Positions 17,912 through 26,054 of a DNA stretch of 64,000 nucleotides are shown one piece after another. Under the pieces are notes generated by a model. It was not told the DNA's origin and ran no database searches. It saw only the letters and a program-made list of their open reading frames with translations. The stretch spans positions 186,001 through 250,000 of the forward strand of contig NZ_JANFNG010000005.1 in assembly GCF_024436035.1 (NCBI RefSeq). The letters run 5' to 3'. The translations under genes were made by a program, and so were the position numbers. How positions within the stretch are numbered: the stretch's first letter is position 1; each line of letters opens with the position of its first letter. This stretch comes from Streptomyces humicola (lineage in GTDB: Bacteria; Actinomycetota; Actinomycetes; Streptomycetales; Streptomycetaceae).

Positions 17912-18089
17912 GGGGTGGTGTCACCGGGCCCGAGGGGCGCCGTTGGAGACGCTGATGAGAGGTCTGACTACCGCCCCGCCGAGCGCAATGCCCGGCATCT
18001 CGCGGGCGGCAGGTCTGCATAACGTGGATGCGCGTGTACGGCGCCATCGCCCTGGCCAGCACCGCACGAGCCCTGTTCGGGAGGACGGG
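17912..18089 (+). ncRNA. probable IS110 bridge-RNA region (left end)
   Basis: The 178 nt between the left core repeat and the transposase start contain no convincing gene. In IS110-group elements such as IS621 this position and length encode the bridge RNA that selects target and donor DNA (established for the family). The call rests on position and size; I did not fold it. Confidence 0.4.
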
Positions 18090-19292
18090 TTGTACGACAT
18101 CGACGACGTGGGCGTCTTCCTCGGCCTGGACGTCGGCAAGAGCGCCCATCACGGGCACGGGCTCACCCCGGCCGGCAAGAAGGTCTTCGACAAGCAGCTG
18201 CCCAACAGTGAGCCGAAGTTGCGGGCCGTCTTCGACAAGCTCGCGGCGAAGTTCGGAACTGTCCTGGTGATCGTGGACCAGCCTGCCTCCATCGGCGCCC
18301 TCCCGCTCACGGTCGCCCGACACGCGGGCTGCAAGGTCGCCTACCTGCCGGGTCTGGCCATGCGGCGGATCGCCGACCTGTATCCGGACGAGGCCAAGAC
18401 CGACGCGAAGGACGCCGCGGTGATCGCGGACGCAGCCCGCACCATGCCGCACACCCTGCGCTCGCTGGAGCTCACCGACGAGATCACCGCCGAGCTGACC
18501 GTTCTGGTGGGCTTCGACCAAGACCTCGCGGCCGAAGCCACCCGCACCTCCAACCGGATACGCGGCCTGCTCACCCAGTTCCACCCCAGCCTTGAGCGCG
18601 TCCTCGGGCCGCGTCTGGACCACCAGGCCATCACCTGGCTGCTGGAACGTTACAGTTCCCCGGCCGCGCTGCGAAAGGCCGGTCGTCACAGGCTCGTTGA
18701 ACTGATACGGCCCAAAGCCCCGCGCATGGCACAACGGCTGATCAACGACGTCTTCGACGCGCTCGACGAACAGACCGTCGTGGTCCCGGGCACCGGCACC
18801 CTCGACATCGTGATCCCGTCCCTGGCCCGCTCGCTCGCCGCCGTTCACAAACAGCGCCGGGCCTTGGAGGCCCAGATCGAGGCCCTGCTGGAGACACACC
18901 CTCTTTCGAAGGTCCTGACCTCGATGCCGGGGGTCGCGGTCAGGACCGCCGCCACCTTGCTGGTCACCGTCGGCGACGGCACCAGCTTCCCCACCGCCGC
19001 CCACCTGGCCTCCTACGCCGGCCTCGCCCCGACGACGAAGTCGTCGGGGACCTCGATCCACGGAGAGCACGCGCCCAGAGGCGGCAACCGGCAACTCAAA
19101 CGGGCGATGTTCCTCTCCGCGTTCGCCGCCCTGCACGATCCCGCCTCCCGCACCTACTACGACCGCCAGAGAGCCCGCGGGAAGACACATACGCAGGCTC
19201 TTCTCCGCCTGGCCCGCCACCACATCAGCGTGCTGTTCGCGATGCTCCGCGACGGCACCTTCTATGAAGCCAGAACCCCTCGCCTCGCTTGA
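18090..19292 (+). CDS. IS110-family transposase (DEDD type)
   Basis: A 400-aa transposase. The RuvC-like N-terminal domain shows LGLDVGKSAHHGHGL (first Asp), VIVDQPASIGALP, and EAKTDAKDAAVIADAARTMP (the Asp pair). The C-terminal Tnp domain shows LTSMPGVAVRTAATLL and LASYAGLAPTTKSSGTS, with the catalytic Ser expected in this part, then GNRQLKRAMFLSAFAAL. The TTG at 18090 is chosen because the family starts with YDIDDVGVFLGLDVG and GGGAGG lies seven nucleotides upstream; the frame stays open back to 17943 in the bridge-RNA region. The protein looks full length, so the element may be active. Confidence 0.9.
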   Translation: MYDIDDVGVFLGLDVGKSAHHGHGLTPAGKKVFDKQLPNSEPKLRAVFDKLAAKFGTVLVIVDQPASIGALPLTVARHAGCKVAYLPGLAMRRIADLYPDEAKTDAKDAAVIADAARTMPHTLRSLELTDEITAELTVLVGFDQDLAAEATRTSNRIRGLLTQFHPSLERVLGPRLDHQAITWLLERYSSPAALRKAGRHRLVELIRPKAPRMAQRLINDVFDALDEQTVVVPGTGTLDIVIPSLARSLAAVHKQRRALEAQIEALLETHPLSKVLTSMPGVAVRTAATLLVTVGDGTSFPTAAHLASYAGLAPTTKSSGTSIHGEHAPRGGNRQLKRAMFLSAFAALHDPASRTYYDRQRARGKTHTQALLRLARHHISVLFAMLRDGTFYEARTPRLA

Positions 19293-19322
19293 CGAAAGAC
19301 ATAGAGGCACGTTATGACCTGG

Positions 19323-19793
19323 CCCTCCAGGTTCCATCTCGGCCTGTGGAAGGCTCCTTGACGCCCCCGCAGGCCGCAACCACACTGATGTACACGGTCA
19401 CGATCGTCAGCGCCCACCTCACGGGACACCGCATTGGTGGGTCACCGGCCCCGGCCTGCTGACAGGCAACCCTTCCGCCGCGACGGGGTGCCCCGGGTGA
19501 CGACCGGGTCCCGCCGGTGCGGCGGGGCAAGCGCGGTCTCGCATCTCGCGAGCCCCGAGGATGGGACCGGTGGAGATGTCCAGGACCCTGACGAGAAGAT
19601 TGCACATCGATCTGCTGCGCGTGTGCAGCGCCTACGGTCCGGCCCACTGAACCCGGTCCCCGCGCAGCCCCCGCGCATCGCCGTCATCGATCCAGGGCCG
19701 GGTGTGCCGCCACACGCCCGGCCTTTCCATCTCCTCCGTTCTGCCACGGCGCCCCGCACAGGCCGCCGGGCTCCGTCGCCGTCTTGGAGAGCC
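19323..19793. other. 470-bp gap with no confident gene
   Basis: Overlapping frames on both strands exist, but none shows a recognisable motif or ribosome-binding site. Treated as non-coding flank of the insertion sequence. Confidence 0.3.
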
Positions 19794-20711
19794 ATGTCCC
19801 GGACCATCCCGAGCTGTTCGACAACGCTTCCCGGCACCCAGCCAGTCCTGACTCACCATCAGGTAACCCAAGCTGCCGCCCCGTCTCACCGCTTCCGCGG
19901 GCGCATCGGCGCCGACCTCGCCGGCGGCTTCTACCCGGCACCCCATCGCTACCACATCCATGTCTCCAGAGGGTGTCCGCTCTCGCTGCGCGTGTCGATC
20001 ACCCTCGACCTGCTCGGCCTCGAGGACTCGGTCACCACCACAGTGATCACGCCCCCAGCCGCCACGCCTGGCGCCCTCGCCCCGCTACGCAGCGCCTACG
20101 AAGCAACCCGGCACCACTACACCGGCCCGCTCACGATGCCCGCGCTGTGCGACCGCTGGAGCGGACGCATCGTCAGCAACCACACACCCGACATCCTCCG
20201 CGACCTCGCCGACCATCTCAGCGGCCACGACACGGACGTCCGACACCGCCTGCGTCCCCCGGCCCTCGCCGCGCAGATCGACGACCTCGGCGAACTCCTC
20301 GACGAGCGGGTCACCGAGGCCGCGCAGCGAGCCGGAGCGGCCCCGGCCCCCCACCGGCAAGGAGAAGCGTTGGAGACGCTGCTCACGGCGCTGGCCCTGA
20401 TCGAGCGCCGACTGGCATCGCAACCGTATGCGCTGGGCGGCGAGTTGACGGCCGCGGACGTCGACCTGTGGGTGACCCTCGTCCACCTGGACGCCGTCCA
20501 CCGCCTCCACCTGGACGCCGACGCCGTGCACACCATCGCCGAGTACGACCGCCTGTGGGCCTACGTACGCCGTCTCCATGCCCACTCGGCCTTCCACGGC
20601 GCCTTCCACGCGGACCACATGGCCCGGTCCCATCGCAGCACCTGCCGCGGCCCGCAATCCTCCGGCGCCGCGATCCCACTTCCCGGAGTCCTCGCCAACG
20701 CGACGGCCTGA
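19794..20711 (+). CDS. glutathione S-transferase / glutathionyl-hydroquinone-reductase-like protein
   Basis: About 305 aa, related to the ECM4/YqjG/PcpF group. The N-terminal thioredoxin-like domain reads FRGRIGADLAGGFYPAPHRY followed by HIHVSRGCPLSLRVSITLDL, where the Cys is the expected active-site residue. The C-terminal helical domain has TADVDLWVTLVHLDAVHRLH and YDRLWAYVRRLH. The start is uncertain; ATG 19794 has GGAGA three bases upstream. Sequence before residue 40 looks unlike the family, and the frame upstream is probably not coding. Actinomycetes lack glutathione, so the thiol partner is unclear (mycothiol is possible, inference). Confidence 0.65.
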   Translation: MSRTIPSCSTTLPGTQPVLTHHQVTQAAAPSHRFRGRIGADLAGGFYPAPHRYHIHVSRGCPLSLRVSITLDLLGLEDSVTTTVITPPAATPGALAPLRSAYEATRHHYTGPLTMPALCDRWSGRIVSNHTPDILRDLADHLSGHDTDVRHRLRPPALAAQIDDLGELLDERVTEAAQRAGAAPAPHRQGEALETLLTALALIERRLASQPYALGGELTAADVDLWVTLVHLDAVHRLHLDADAVHTIAEYDRLWAYVRRLHAHSAFHGAFHADHMARSHRSTCRGPQSSGAAIPLPGVLANATA

Positions 20712-20754
20712 CGTTCCCTGTCCTGTCCCCTACCACTGTCGGGTCGTCGGCGAG

Positions 20755-21576
20755 TCATTCATGGCAGCCCGAAGAGTCCGGGGTGACTGCTCTCTGAGCG
20801 GCGACTTCTCCATCTCGATCAGTAAGCCGATCACCGTTGTCCGCCCGCACCACGGCCACCAGCATCCGAGACCGCGCAGCCCCGATACGGAGTCGTTTGC
20901 GTAGCGTCTCGGCCGAGATAGGCCGTTGATACGTCCTCCAGTGCCACGCGTCTTCTCGACGGGCGCTTTCCAGCAGATCGTCTTGTGGCACCGATTCCGG
21001 GCCGGGCCGCTCCGCGTGTTCCTGAACGAGCAAGCCCGCTTCCACGACCTCCGGATCGCTTGCGCCAACCCAGGGGGATGCCGTCTCAGCCGCCGCCTGC
21101 TCAACGGAAGGTGCCGCCACGGTCCGGACGCCGCTGATGGCTTGAAGCAAACCAGGGCCGACCTCTGCCCATCCGATCAGCAGCAGCGGCCCGACCGCGT
21201 CGAACGCGGCCTTGCCCACCTGGTCGGTGATCAGCGGGTCCGCCACGTTCAACGCCAACGTCATCACGCTGGAGAAGACCAGAAGCTGACGCGCGGGGCG
21301 CAGTTGCTCGCGACTCGCTCCATGAAGCGCCAGGTACCGCGTGCCCAGCAGCAGTCCCAACACCGACAGGTCCACGGCCGGGGCCACCAAAGGCGCCACC
21401 CAGGTGGGCACCCCGAGCCGCAGCGCCAGAATCCAAACGTTCCCGAACCCGAACAGGAACGTGAGCCCGACCACCACAGCCATGATCACCGTAACCGCAC
21501 GCAGAGTAATCGCCTGCTCGAACACCGCACCGGCGTCACGGACAGTGTCCGCGTCCGTCCCGGAAGGCGCCATCAC
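20755..21576 (-). CDS. DUF2637 (SpdB-like) membrane protein
   Basis: A 273-aa protein with four hydrophobic segments in the N-terminal half (VTVIMAVVVGLTFLFGFGNV; VAPAVDLSVLGLLLG; SSVMTLALNVADPL; AVGPLLLIGWAEVGPGLL) and a C-terminal helix-turn-helix-like part (TYQRPISAETLRKRLRIGAA). This is the DUF2637 architecture of SpdB proteins, which in Streptomyces are associated with conjugative and integrative elements (plasmid spread). No tra, int or rep genes are beside it, so it is probably a leftover of an integrated element. It is convergent with the GST-like gene. Confidence 0.8.
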   Translation of the reverse strand: MMAPSGTDADTVRDAGAVFEQAITLRAVTVIMAVVVGLTFLFGFGNVWILALRLGVPTWVAPLVAPAVDLSVLGLLLGTRYLALHGASREQLRPARQLLVFSSVMTLALNVADPLITDQVGKAAFDAVGPLLLIGWAEVGPGLLQAISGVRTVAAPSVEQAAAETASPWVGASDPEVVEAGLLVQEHAERPGPESVPQDDLLESARREDAWHWRTYQRPISAETLRKRLRIGAARSRMLVAVVRADNGDRLTDRDGEVAAQRAVTPDSSGCHE

Positions 21577-21639
21577 AGGACCCCGTCCCGCGTCGTGGGC
21601 CGGAAAGACCCCTCCACCACGAGCCGTCCAGGAGGAAAT

Positions 21640-21834
21640 CGCAGGTCAGGCCTGCATCCTTCTGCATGTAGTCCCGCCGGGGGCACCAACCTGTGGTCAG
21701 CCTCGCCCGGGGATCGCCGCAGGTCAGCCGCATGTTTTGCCAGTCGGCTCCTCTCCCGTCTTATGTGCCCCTGGGGACCGCCAAAAGGGCAAACCGTGCA
21801 AATCATGCTGATGCCGAGGAGAATCCGCAGGTCA
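21640..21834 (+). repeat. cluster of three short intergenic repeats (CGCAGGTCA core)
   Basis: CGCAGGTCA occurs at 21640-21648, 21718-21726 and 21826-21834. The first is followed by GCCGGGGGCAC at 21676-21686, a tRNA 3'-end-like string also seen after the copy at 55333. The second is followed by CATGTTTTGCCAGTCGGCTCC-like sequence resembling the stretch at 55362-55377. They are members of a family scattered in gaps of this window. Confidence 0.55.
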
Positions 21835-21903
21835 CGGCCACTGATCCTTGGAACGGCATGTGGACCGGAAGCCACCGGTTCGAGTCCTACGTGGGGCACA
21901 CAG
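21767..21903 (+). other. tRNA-like acceptor/T-loop remnant
   Basis: GTGCCCC near 21765 can pair with GGGGCAC near 21895-21902, and the latter is preceded by GGTTCGAGTCC, a typical T-loop string. The T stem does not pair properly and the spacing (about 135 nt) is too long for a tRNA, so this is not a working gene. It resembles the 3' half of a tRNA used as an attachment site. Apart from this and the short repeats, 21577-22398 shows no convincing gene. Confidence 0.35.
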
Positions 21904-22398
21904 AACATGGCTGGTCTCCCGTCAGTAGCCAAGGGGATCCAGCGGCCGTCAGTCGGCACCGAAGATCTCTCAGCAGCAGCACGTGGAGCGGGCGGGCGGG
22001 ATGACATCGCTCGGGCGCCGCGTACCTCCAGCAGGGGTTGCTCGGCGGCCATGAAGTCGAGTTCGTCCAGCGCAACGCAGAAGTCGGCACCGAAGGAAGA
22101 CCGGATCCGGTCAAGCTTGGGCGCGGTGGGCGGGAGCGGCTGGGCTCGCGCGGGATTCCCGGGGAGGTCACGGGGTGCGGAGAACTGCCGGATCTTGCCG
22201 GTCCGATGGAGTACGTCCCGGGTCGGTAAGAAACGGAACGTCACGGAGCCTACGCCGAGGTGGGTGTCCGGGTTTCGCCGAGGCCGTGTGGCCGGCTGGT
22301 AGCTTGACGGCGACGCACCAGTAGCAACGCCGACCTCACCATCTGGGGTCCGTGATCCTGCCACGACTGCATACCCAAGACCGAGCACGGGGGGTTTT

Positions 22399-24885
22399 AT
22401 GTCGGCAGAGCTTGTGGGGCGAAGCCGCGAACTCAGTCGTATCGCTGTGTTATTGGGGGGAATGATAGCCGATGAGATAACGCGAAGCAGTGGAACTCTC
22501 CTTGTCGAGGGAATGCACGGGTCCGGGAAGAGCCGGCTGCTGCGGCATGTCGCAGCGGAGGCCGAGAAGAGCGGAATCCCCACCATCGCGATGAGGGGCG
22601 CGGCGAGCGGCGACCTGCGGATGGCCGAAGGGGCAGCCGTCTCGTTCCCGGCCGCGACACGGCAGTGGCGGGAAGCAGGCCTCATCACGGTCGACGACAT
22701 GCACGCCGTCACATCAGGATCCGGTATGGATTTCCTCCAGGAGATCTTGCAGTTCAGCGGAGGCGTATGCGTGGGCTCGCTGCGCTCCGGCGTCGTCAAT
22801 GTCGAATTGGACCAGTCGCTCGCATTGAACGACGAAGTGGTGAGGATACCCTTGAATCCGCTCGCCTCCAGTGCCGTGACCGCGATGGCGGCTGCGCTTC
22901 TGGATGCGGATCTTGATTCCGGACTCCTCGCGCTGTGCGGTCAGGCGGGTGGGAACCCGCTGCTGGTGAGCGAGCTTCTTTCGGGGTTGCGCGAGGAGTC
23001 CGCCCTGGCAATCAGCCAGCGTCTGGCGCGGCTTTCCAGCGAGCGTATCCCCCGGCGCATTCACGACGTCGCGAAACGCTGGCTCGCCGAGCTGTCCGGG
23101 GAAGCCCGGCACCTCGTCCAGGTGGCCGCCGCCCTAGGCAGTTCGTTCAGCGTCGGCGACATCGCACGGATGCAGCGCGGGACGACGGCGCAGCTGCTGC
23201 CCGCGCTGAACGAGGCCCTGGACTCCGGGGTGCTGGTCTGTGCCGGTACGCGCACCGTCTTCCAGCACGAGCTCATCCGGCGGGCCGTAGCCCAGTCGAT
23301 CCCCGTGTCGGTACGGGAGACCCTCCAGCGCGAGGCGGCCTCGGTCCGGGGCCTTGCTGCCGTGCCCGACCCCGGATCCGCCGTCGCCGCCGGAGGTGGT
23401 CCGCAGGACCCCGCCCCCTTCCCGGCCCCGGTCTCGCGCCTGATCCCGGCTGTCTTCCTGGCGCGCAGCAGCCTTCCCCGGCCGCTCGCGCCCGAACTCG
23501 CCGACGAGCTATTCGGGGTGGCCGTCCGCTCGCTGGAGAGGACGAAGCTGCCGCAGGCCAGGATCCCGGAGGTGGCGCGGCGCATCCTCGACCTGTTCGC
23601 CGACGACGAGCACCGGGCACGAAGCCGGGCGCGGGTGATACTGGCCGAGGCGGAGCGGTCGAGCGATGCCGATTCCTTCGCCGCTCTCGCCGTGCTGTCC
23701 AATCTGGAGTGGGCCGCGGGCAACCTCGCGGAGGGGCTGCGCTGGGGCTGGGAGGCCGTCCACGGCATCAGTGGCGCGGTCCCCGTCGAGTGGCGGCCCT
23801 ATCCAAGGCTCGCCCTTGCGGCGAAGCTGGCCGACGCGGCCGAGTTCGACGAGGCGGAGCACCAGCTCGCCCTGGCACGCGAGGACATCGCGCGGCTCGG
23901 TCTGACCCAGCACGCCGCCGCGCCCGCCGTGGTACGGGCCAGGATCCTGCTGCAGGCCGGCAGACTCGCCGAGGCTCGGGAAGAGGCCGCCGCGGGAGTG
24001 GACCTCGCGTCCCAGCAGCACAGCCGCTGGGTCATGCCGTTCGGCCGCGTGGTGTATGGGATGGTCGCGCTGCGCATGGGGGATGTGCGCGCAGCGGCCG
24101 ATCAGGTCTGGCGTTGCCGGGCGGAGGCGACGGCGCACGAGACGGTGTTCCGCTCCGCGCGGTTCGCCTGGGCGGAGTTCCAGGTGTCCGCGGCGCAACT
24201 GGGATACCAGCGGGCCGCGAAGCTGCTCGCCACGGAGCACGCCGACCTGCTGTCGCAGCGGTCCCTGTTCATCGAGGAGGCGGGGGCCGCGGCCGAGTTG
24301 GTGCGTACGGCCCTGGCAGCCGCCGACGTCTCGCTGGCCACGACCGTGACCGCGGTCGCGGACGAGCTCGCCGAGGCCAACCCCGCCTTCCCGACCCTGG
24401 CCGTCTCCGCGGCTCACGCACGAGGACTTCTCACCCAGGACGCCGACGCCCTGCGGCGTGTGGCCGAGGAGCACCGCGATCCGTGGGCCGCGGCCCTGGC
24501 GAAGGAGGACCTCGCCCGCGTGCTCGGCGCACACAGCTCCGACCGGAGCGAGACGGCGGCACGGGGCCTGCGTGCCGCGCTGCAGCGGTTCGAGGAGATC
24601 GGGGCGACGGCGGACGCGTCGCGGGTGCGCCGTGAACTCGAGCGGGACGACGTCGGTGCTCCCGGCCTGAGACGGGATCGCGTGGCAATCGATGGGTGGC
24701 AGAGCCTGTCCGACGCCGAACGAAGGGTGGCCCGCCTGGCCGGCGAGGGGCTGACCAACCGACAGATCGCACGCAGAGTGAGTATTTCGCCGCACACCGT
24801 CAACTACCATCTGCGCGGAGTGTTCCGGAAACTCGGTATCGCCTCACGCGTGGAGCTGGCCCGCTACCTGACGGACGGCGCCTGA
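22399..24885 (+). CDS. LAL-type LuxR-family regulator of the biosynthetic cluster (TTA codon)
   Basis: An 828-aa large ATP-binding regulator. Walker A is GMHGSGKS at residues 38-45; the middle is helical, TPR-like, Ala/Glu-rich sequence; the C-terminal 60 residues are a LuxR helix-turn-helix (LSDAERRVARLAGEGLTNRQ, then IARRVSISPHTVNYHLRGVF). The ATG is preceded by GGGGGG. Codon 18 (22450-22452) is TTA, read by the bldA tRNA in Streptomyces, which ties expression to development (established for the genus; applied here by inference). The first 500 bases are more AT-rich than the rest. Position at the edge of the type II PKS-like cluster makes it the likely pathway activator. Confidence 0.9.
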   Translation: MSAELVGRSRELSRIAVLLGGMIADEITRSSGTLLVEGMHGSGKSRLLRHVAAEAEKSGIPTIAMRGAASGDLRMAEGAAVSFPAATRQWREAGLITVDDMHAVTSGSGMDFLQEILQFSGGVCVGSLRSGVVNVELDQSLALNDEVVRIPLNPLASSAVTAMAAALLDADLDSGLLALCGQAGGNPLLVSELLSGLREESALAISQRLARLSSERIPRRIHDVAKRWLAELSGEARHLVQVAAALGSSFSVGDIARMQRGTTAQLLPALNEALDSGVLVCAGTRTVFQHELIRRAVAQSIPVSVRETLQREAASVRGLAAVPDPGSAVAAGGGPQDPAPFPAPVSRLIPAVFLARSSLPRPLAPELADELFGVAVRSLERTKLPQARIPEVARRILDLFADDEHRARSRARVILAEAERSSDADSFAALAVLSNLEWAAGNLAEGLRWGWEAVHGISGAVPVEWRPYPRLALAAKLADAAEFDEAEHQLALAREDIARLGLTQHAAAPAVVRARILLQAGRLAEAREEAAAGVDLASQQHSRWVMPFGRVVYGMVALRMGDVRAAADQVWRCRAEATAHETVFRSARFAWAEFQVSAAQLGYQRAAKLLATEHADLLSQRSLFIEEAGAAAELVRTALAAADVSLATTVTAVADELAEANPAFPTLAVSAAHARGLLTQDADALRRVAEEHRDPWAAALAKEDLARVLGAHSSDRSETAARGLRAALQRFEEIGATADASRVRRELERDDVGAPGLRRDRVAIDGWQSLSDAERRVARLAGEGLTNRQIARRVSISPHTVNYHLRGVFRKLGIASRVELARYLTDGA

Positions 24886-24925
24886 CAGGTAGCACTTTTC
24901 CTGTTCATTCTCCGAAAGGACCACA

Positions 24926-25357
24926 ATGGCCGAGCCGTTCACCGTAAGGATCACCGTCCGCGGGTACGAGACCGACGCACAGGGACACCTCAACGGGAAC
25001 GTCTATCTGCAGTACGCGGAACACGCCCGCTGGTCGCTGCTCCAGGCGGCGGGGCTGAAGCAGAACGATCTGCTGGCCAAGGGCGTCGGACCGGTCAACC
25101 TCGAGACCACCATCCGCTACCACCGGGAGCTGGTCGCCGGGGACGACGTGGATGTCACCTGCACCTTCGTGTGGGGCGAGGGCAAGTCGTTCCGGGTCGA
25201 GCAGACCTTCCGTACCGTCGACGGCGATCTCGTGGCCGAGGTGTTCAACGTCGGCGGCTTGCTCGACCTGAAGGAACGACGGCTGGTGCGCAACCCGGCC
25301 GAATACTTCCGTGCTCTGGCCTTGCACCCGCAACTTCTCGGGGCTCAGGCGTCGTAG
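24926..25357 (+). CDS. hotdog-fold acyl-CoA/ACP thioesterase (4HBT family)
   Basis: A 143-aa single-hotdog protein. YETDAQGHLNGNVYLQYAEH carries the 4HBT active-site Asp (residue 17) before the long helix, and later VNLETTIRYHRELVAGDDV gives the central strand pair. AAAGGA precedes the ATG. It follows the regulator by 40 nt and converges on the methyltransferase end of the operon. In this cluster it could release the finished acyl chain from the ACP or edit stalled chains. Because no dedicated dehydratase gene is visible, a dehydratase role for this hotdog protein should not be excluded, although the motif favours a thioesterase. Confidence 0.88.
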   Translation: MAEPFTVRITVRGYETDAQGHLNGNVYLQYAEHARWSLLQAAGLKQNDLLAKGVGPVNLETTIRYHRELVAGDDVDVTCTFVWGEGKSFRVEQTFRTVDGDLVAEVFNVGGLLDLKERRLVRNPAEYFRALALHPQLLGAQAS

Positions 25358-25379
25358 CGGACGGCCGGAACCGGACGCC

Positions 25380-26054
25380 TCAGACCCGTCGTACGGACGC
25401 GAACCACGCGGGCAGCGGCACGAGCTCCGTGCCGCTGCCCGGCAGCCGGGTGAGCATCGACGACTCCTCGAGCGACTCCACAACCCAGTCTCTGGCGAAC
25501 GCTTTACGCAGGTCCTTCTCCGTGAGGCGGGGCAGCAGCGTCATCACCGCCTCGGGTACTCCCAGTTCGACGAAGCGCCGCTGAACCTGTGCCGCGGCGT
25601 TCTCGCTGAGTTCCAGGAGAAAGACCTGCGCTCCCGGACGGCAGGCACGGTGAAGTGCGTGCACGTACCGGTCACGCATCGGTTCGGTGCAGGAGTCGAA
25701 GAGCCCGCAGTCCAGGACGGTGTCGAAGCGGTCCTGCCAGCTGTTCAGTTCGGTGGCGTCCGCCACGGCGAATTCGGCGGACAGGCCGCGCTCCTCGGCC
25801 TTGCGCCGCGCCTGCTCGATCGCCGCGGGCGAGATGTCCACACCGGTGGTCCGAAACCCGTGCGAGGCGATCAGAAGGGCATGCTCTCCGGTGCCGCACC
25901 CGACGTCGAGCACCTCACCGCGCAAGCGGCCCGAGGCGGCGAGGGAGCCGAGCGCGGGCTGCGGTTCCCCGATGTCCCAGGGGGCACGTCGGCCCAGTGG
26001 GGACCGTCCCCGGTAGATGGCTTCGAAGTCGAAGGGGCTGCTCGATGGCGTCAT
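25380..26054 (-). CDS. class I SAM-dependent methyltransferase
   Basis: A 224-aa Rossmann-type methyltransferase. Motif I is EVLDVGCGTGEHALLIASHG, followed by TTGVDISPAAIEQARRKAEE and the acidic post-I loop; FDTVLDCGLFDS corresponds to motif IV. Last gene of the 16-gene minus-strand operon; its ATG overlaps the stop of the FAD oxidoreductase gene (ATGA). Probable O- or C-methylation of the cluster product, or methyl-ester capping of a carboxyl group; the site cannot be told from sequence. Confidence 0.9.
   Translation of the reverse strand: MTPSSSPFDFEAIYRGRSPLGRRAPWDIGEPQPALGSLAASGRLRGEVLDVGCGTGEHALLIASHGFRTTGVDISPAAIEQARRKAEERGLSAEFAVADATELNSWQDRFDTVLDCGLFDSCTEPMRDRYVHALHRACRPGAQVFLLELSENAAAQVQRRFVELGVPEAVMTLLPRLTEKDLRKAFARDWVVESLEESSMLTRLPGSGTELVPLPAWFASVRRV

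Larger units (their letters stand above)
17908..19320 (+). mobile_element. complete IS110-family insertion sequence
   Basis: A transposase gene flanked by a 9-bp direct repeat, ATGACCTGG, at 17903-17911 and 19314-19322. Elements of this family have no terminal inverted repeats and are bounded by a short core often containing CT, which fits. The implied element is about 1.41 kb, a typical IS110 size, with a long left end (about 178 nt) and a very short right end (about 22 nt). It sits next to other transposon debris. Confidence 0.65.

Noticed and set aside
17829-19385. 518-codon minus-strand frame over the IS110 transposase
   Set aside because: Antisense shadow; all catalytic motifs are on the plus strand.
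19312-19647. minus-strand frame of 111 codons after the IS110 element
   Set aside because: No ribosome-binding site, no recognisable domain and low-complexity composition.
21573-22799. 408-codon minus-strand frame spanning the gap before and the start of the LuxR gene
   Set aside because: It contains the VGLEP-type translation that arises when a tRNA 3' end is read backwards and overlaps the regulator antisense; not a protein gene.
22935-24635. 566-codon plus-strand frame inside the LuxR regulator
   Set aside because: Alternative frame made of Arg/Gly/Ala repeats; the LuxR frame has Walker A and HTH motifs.
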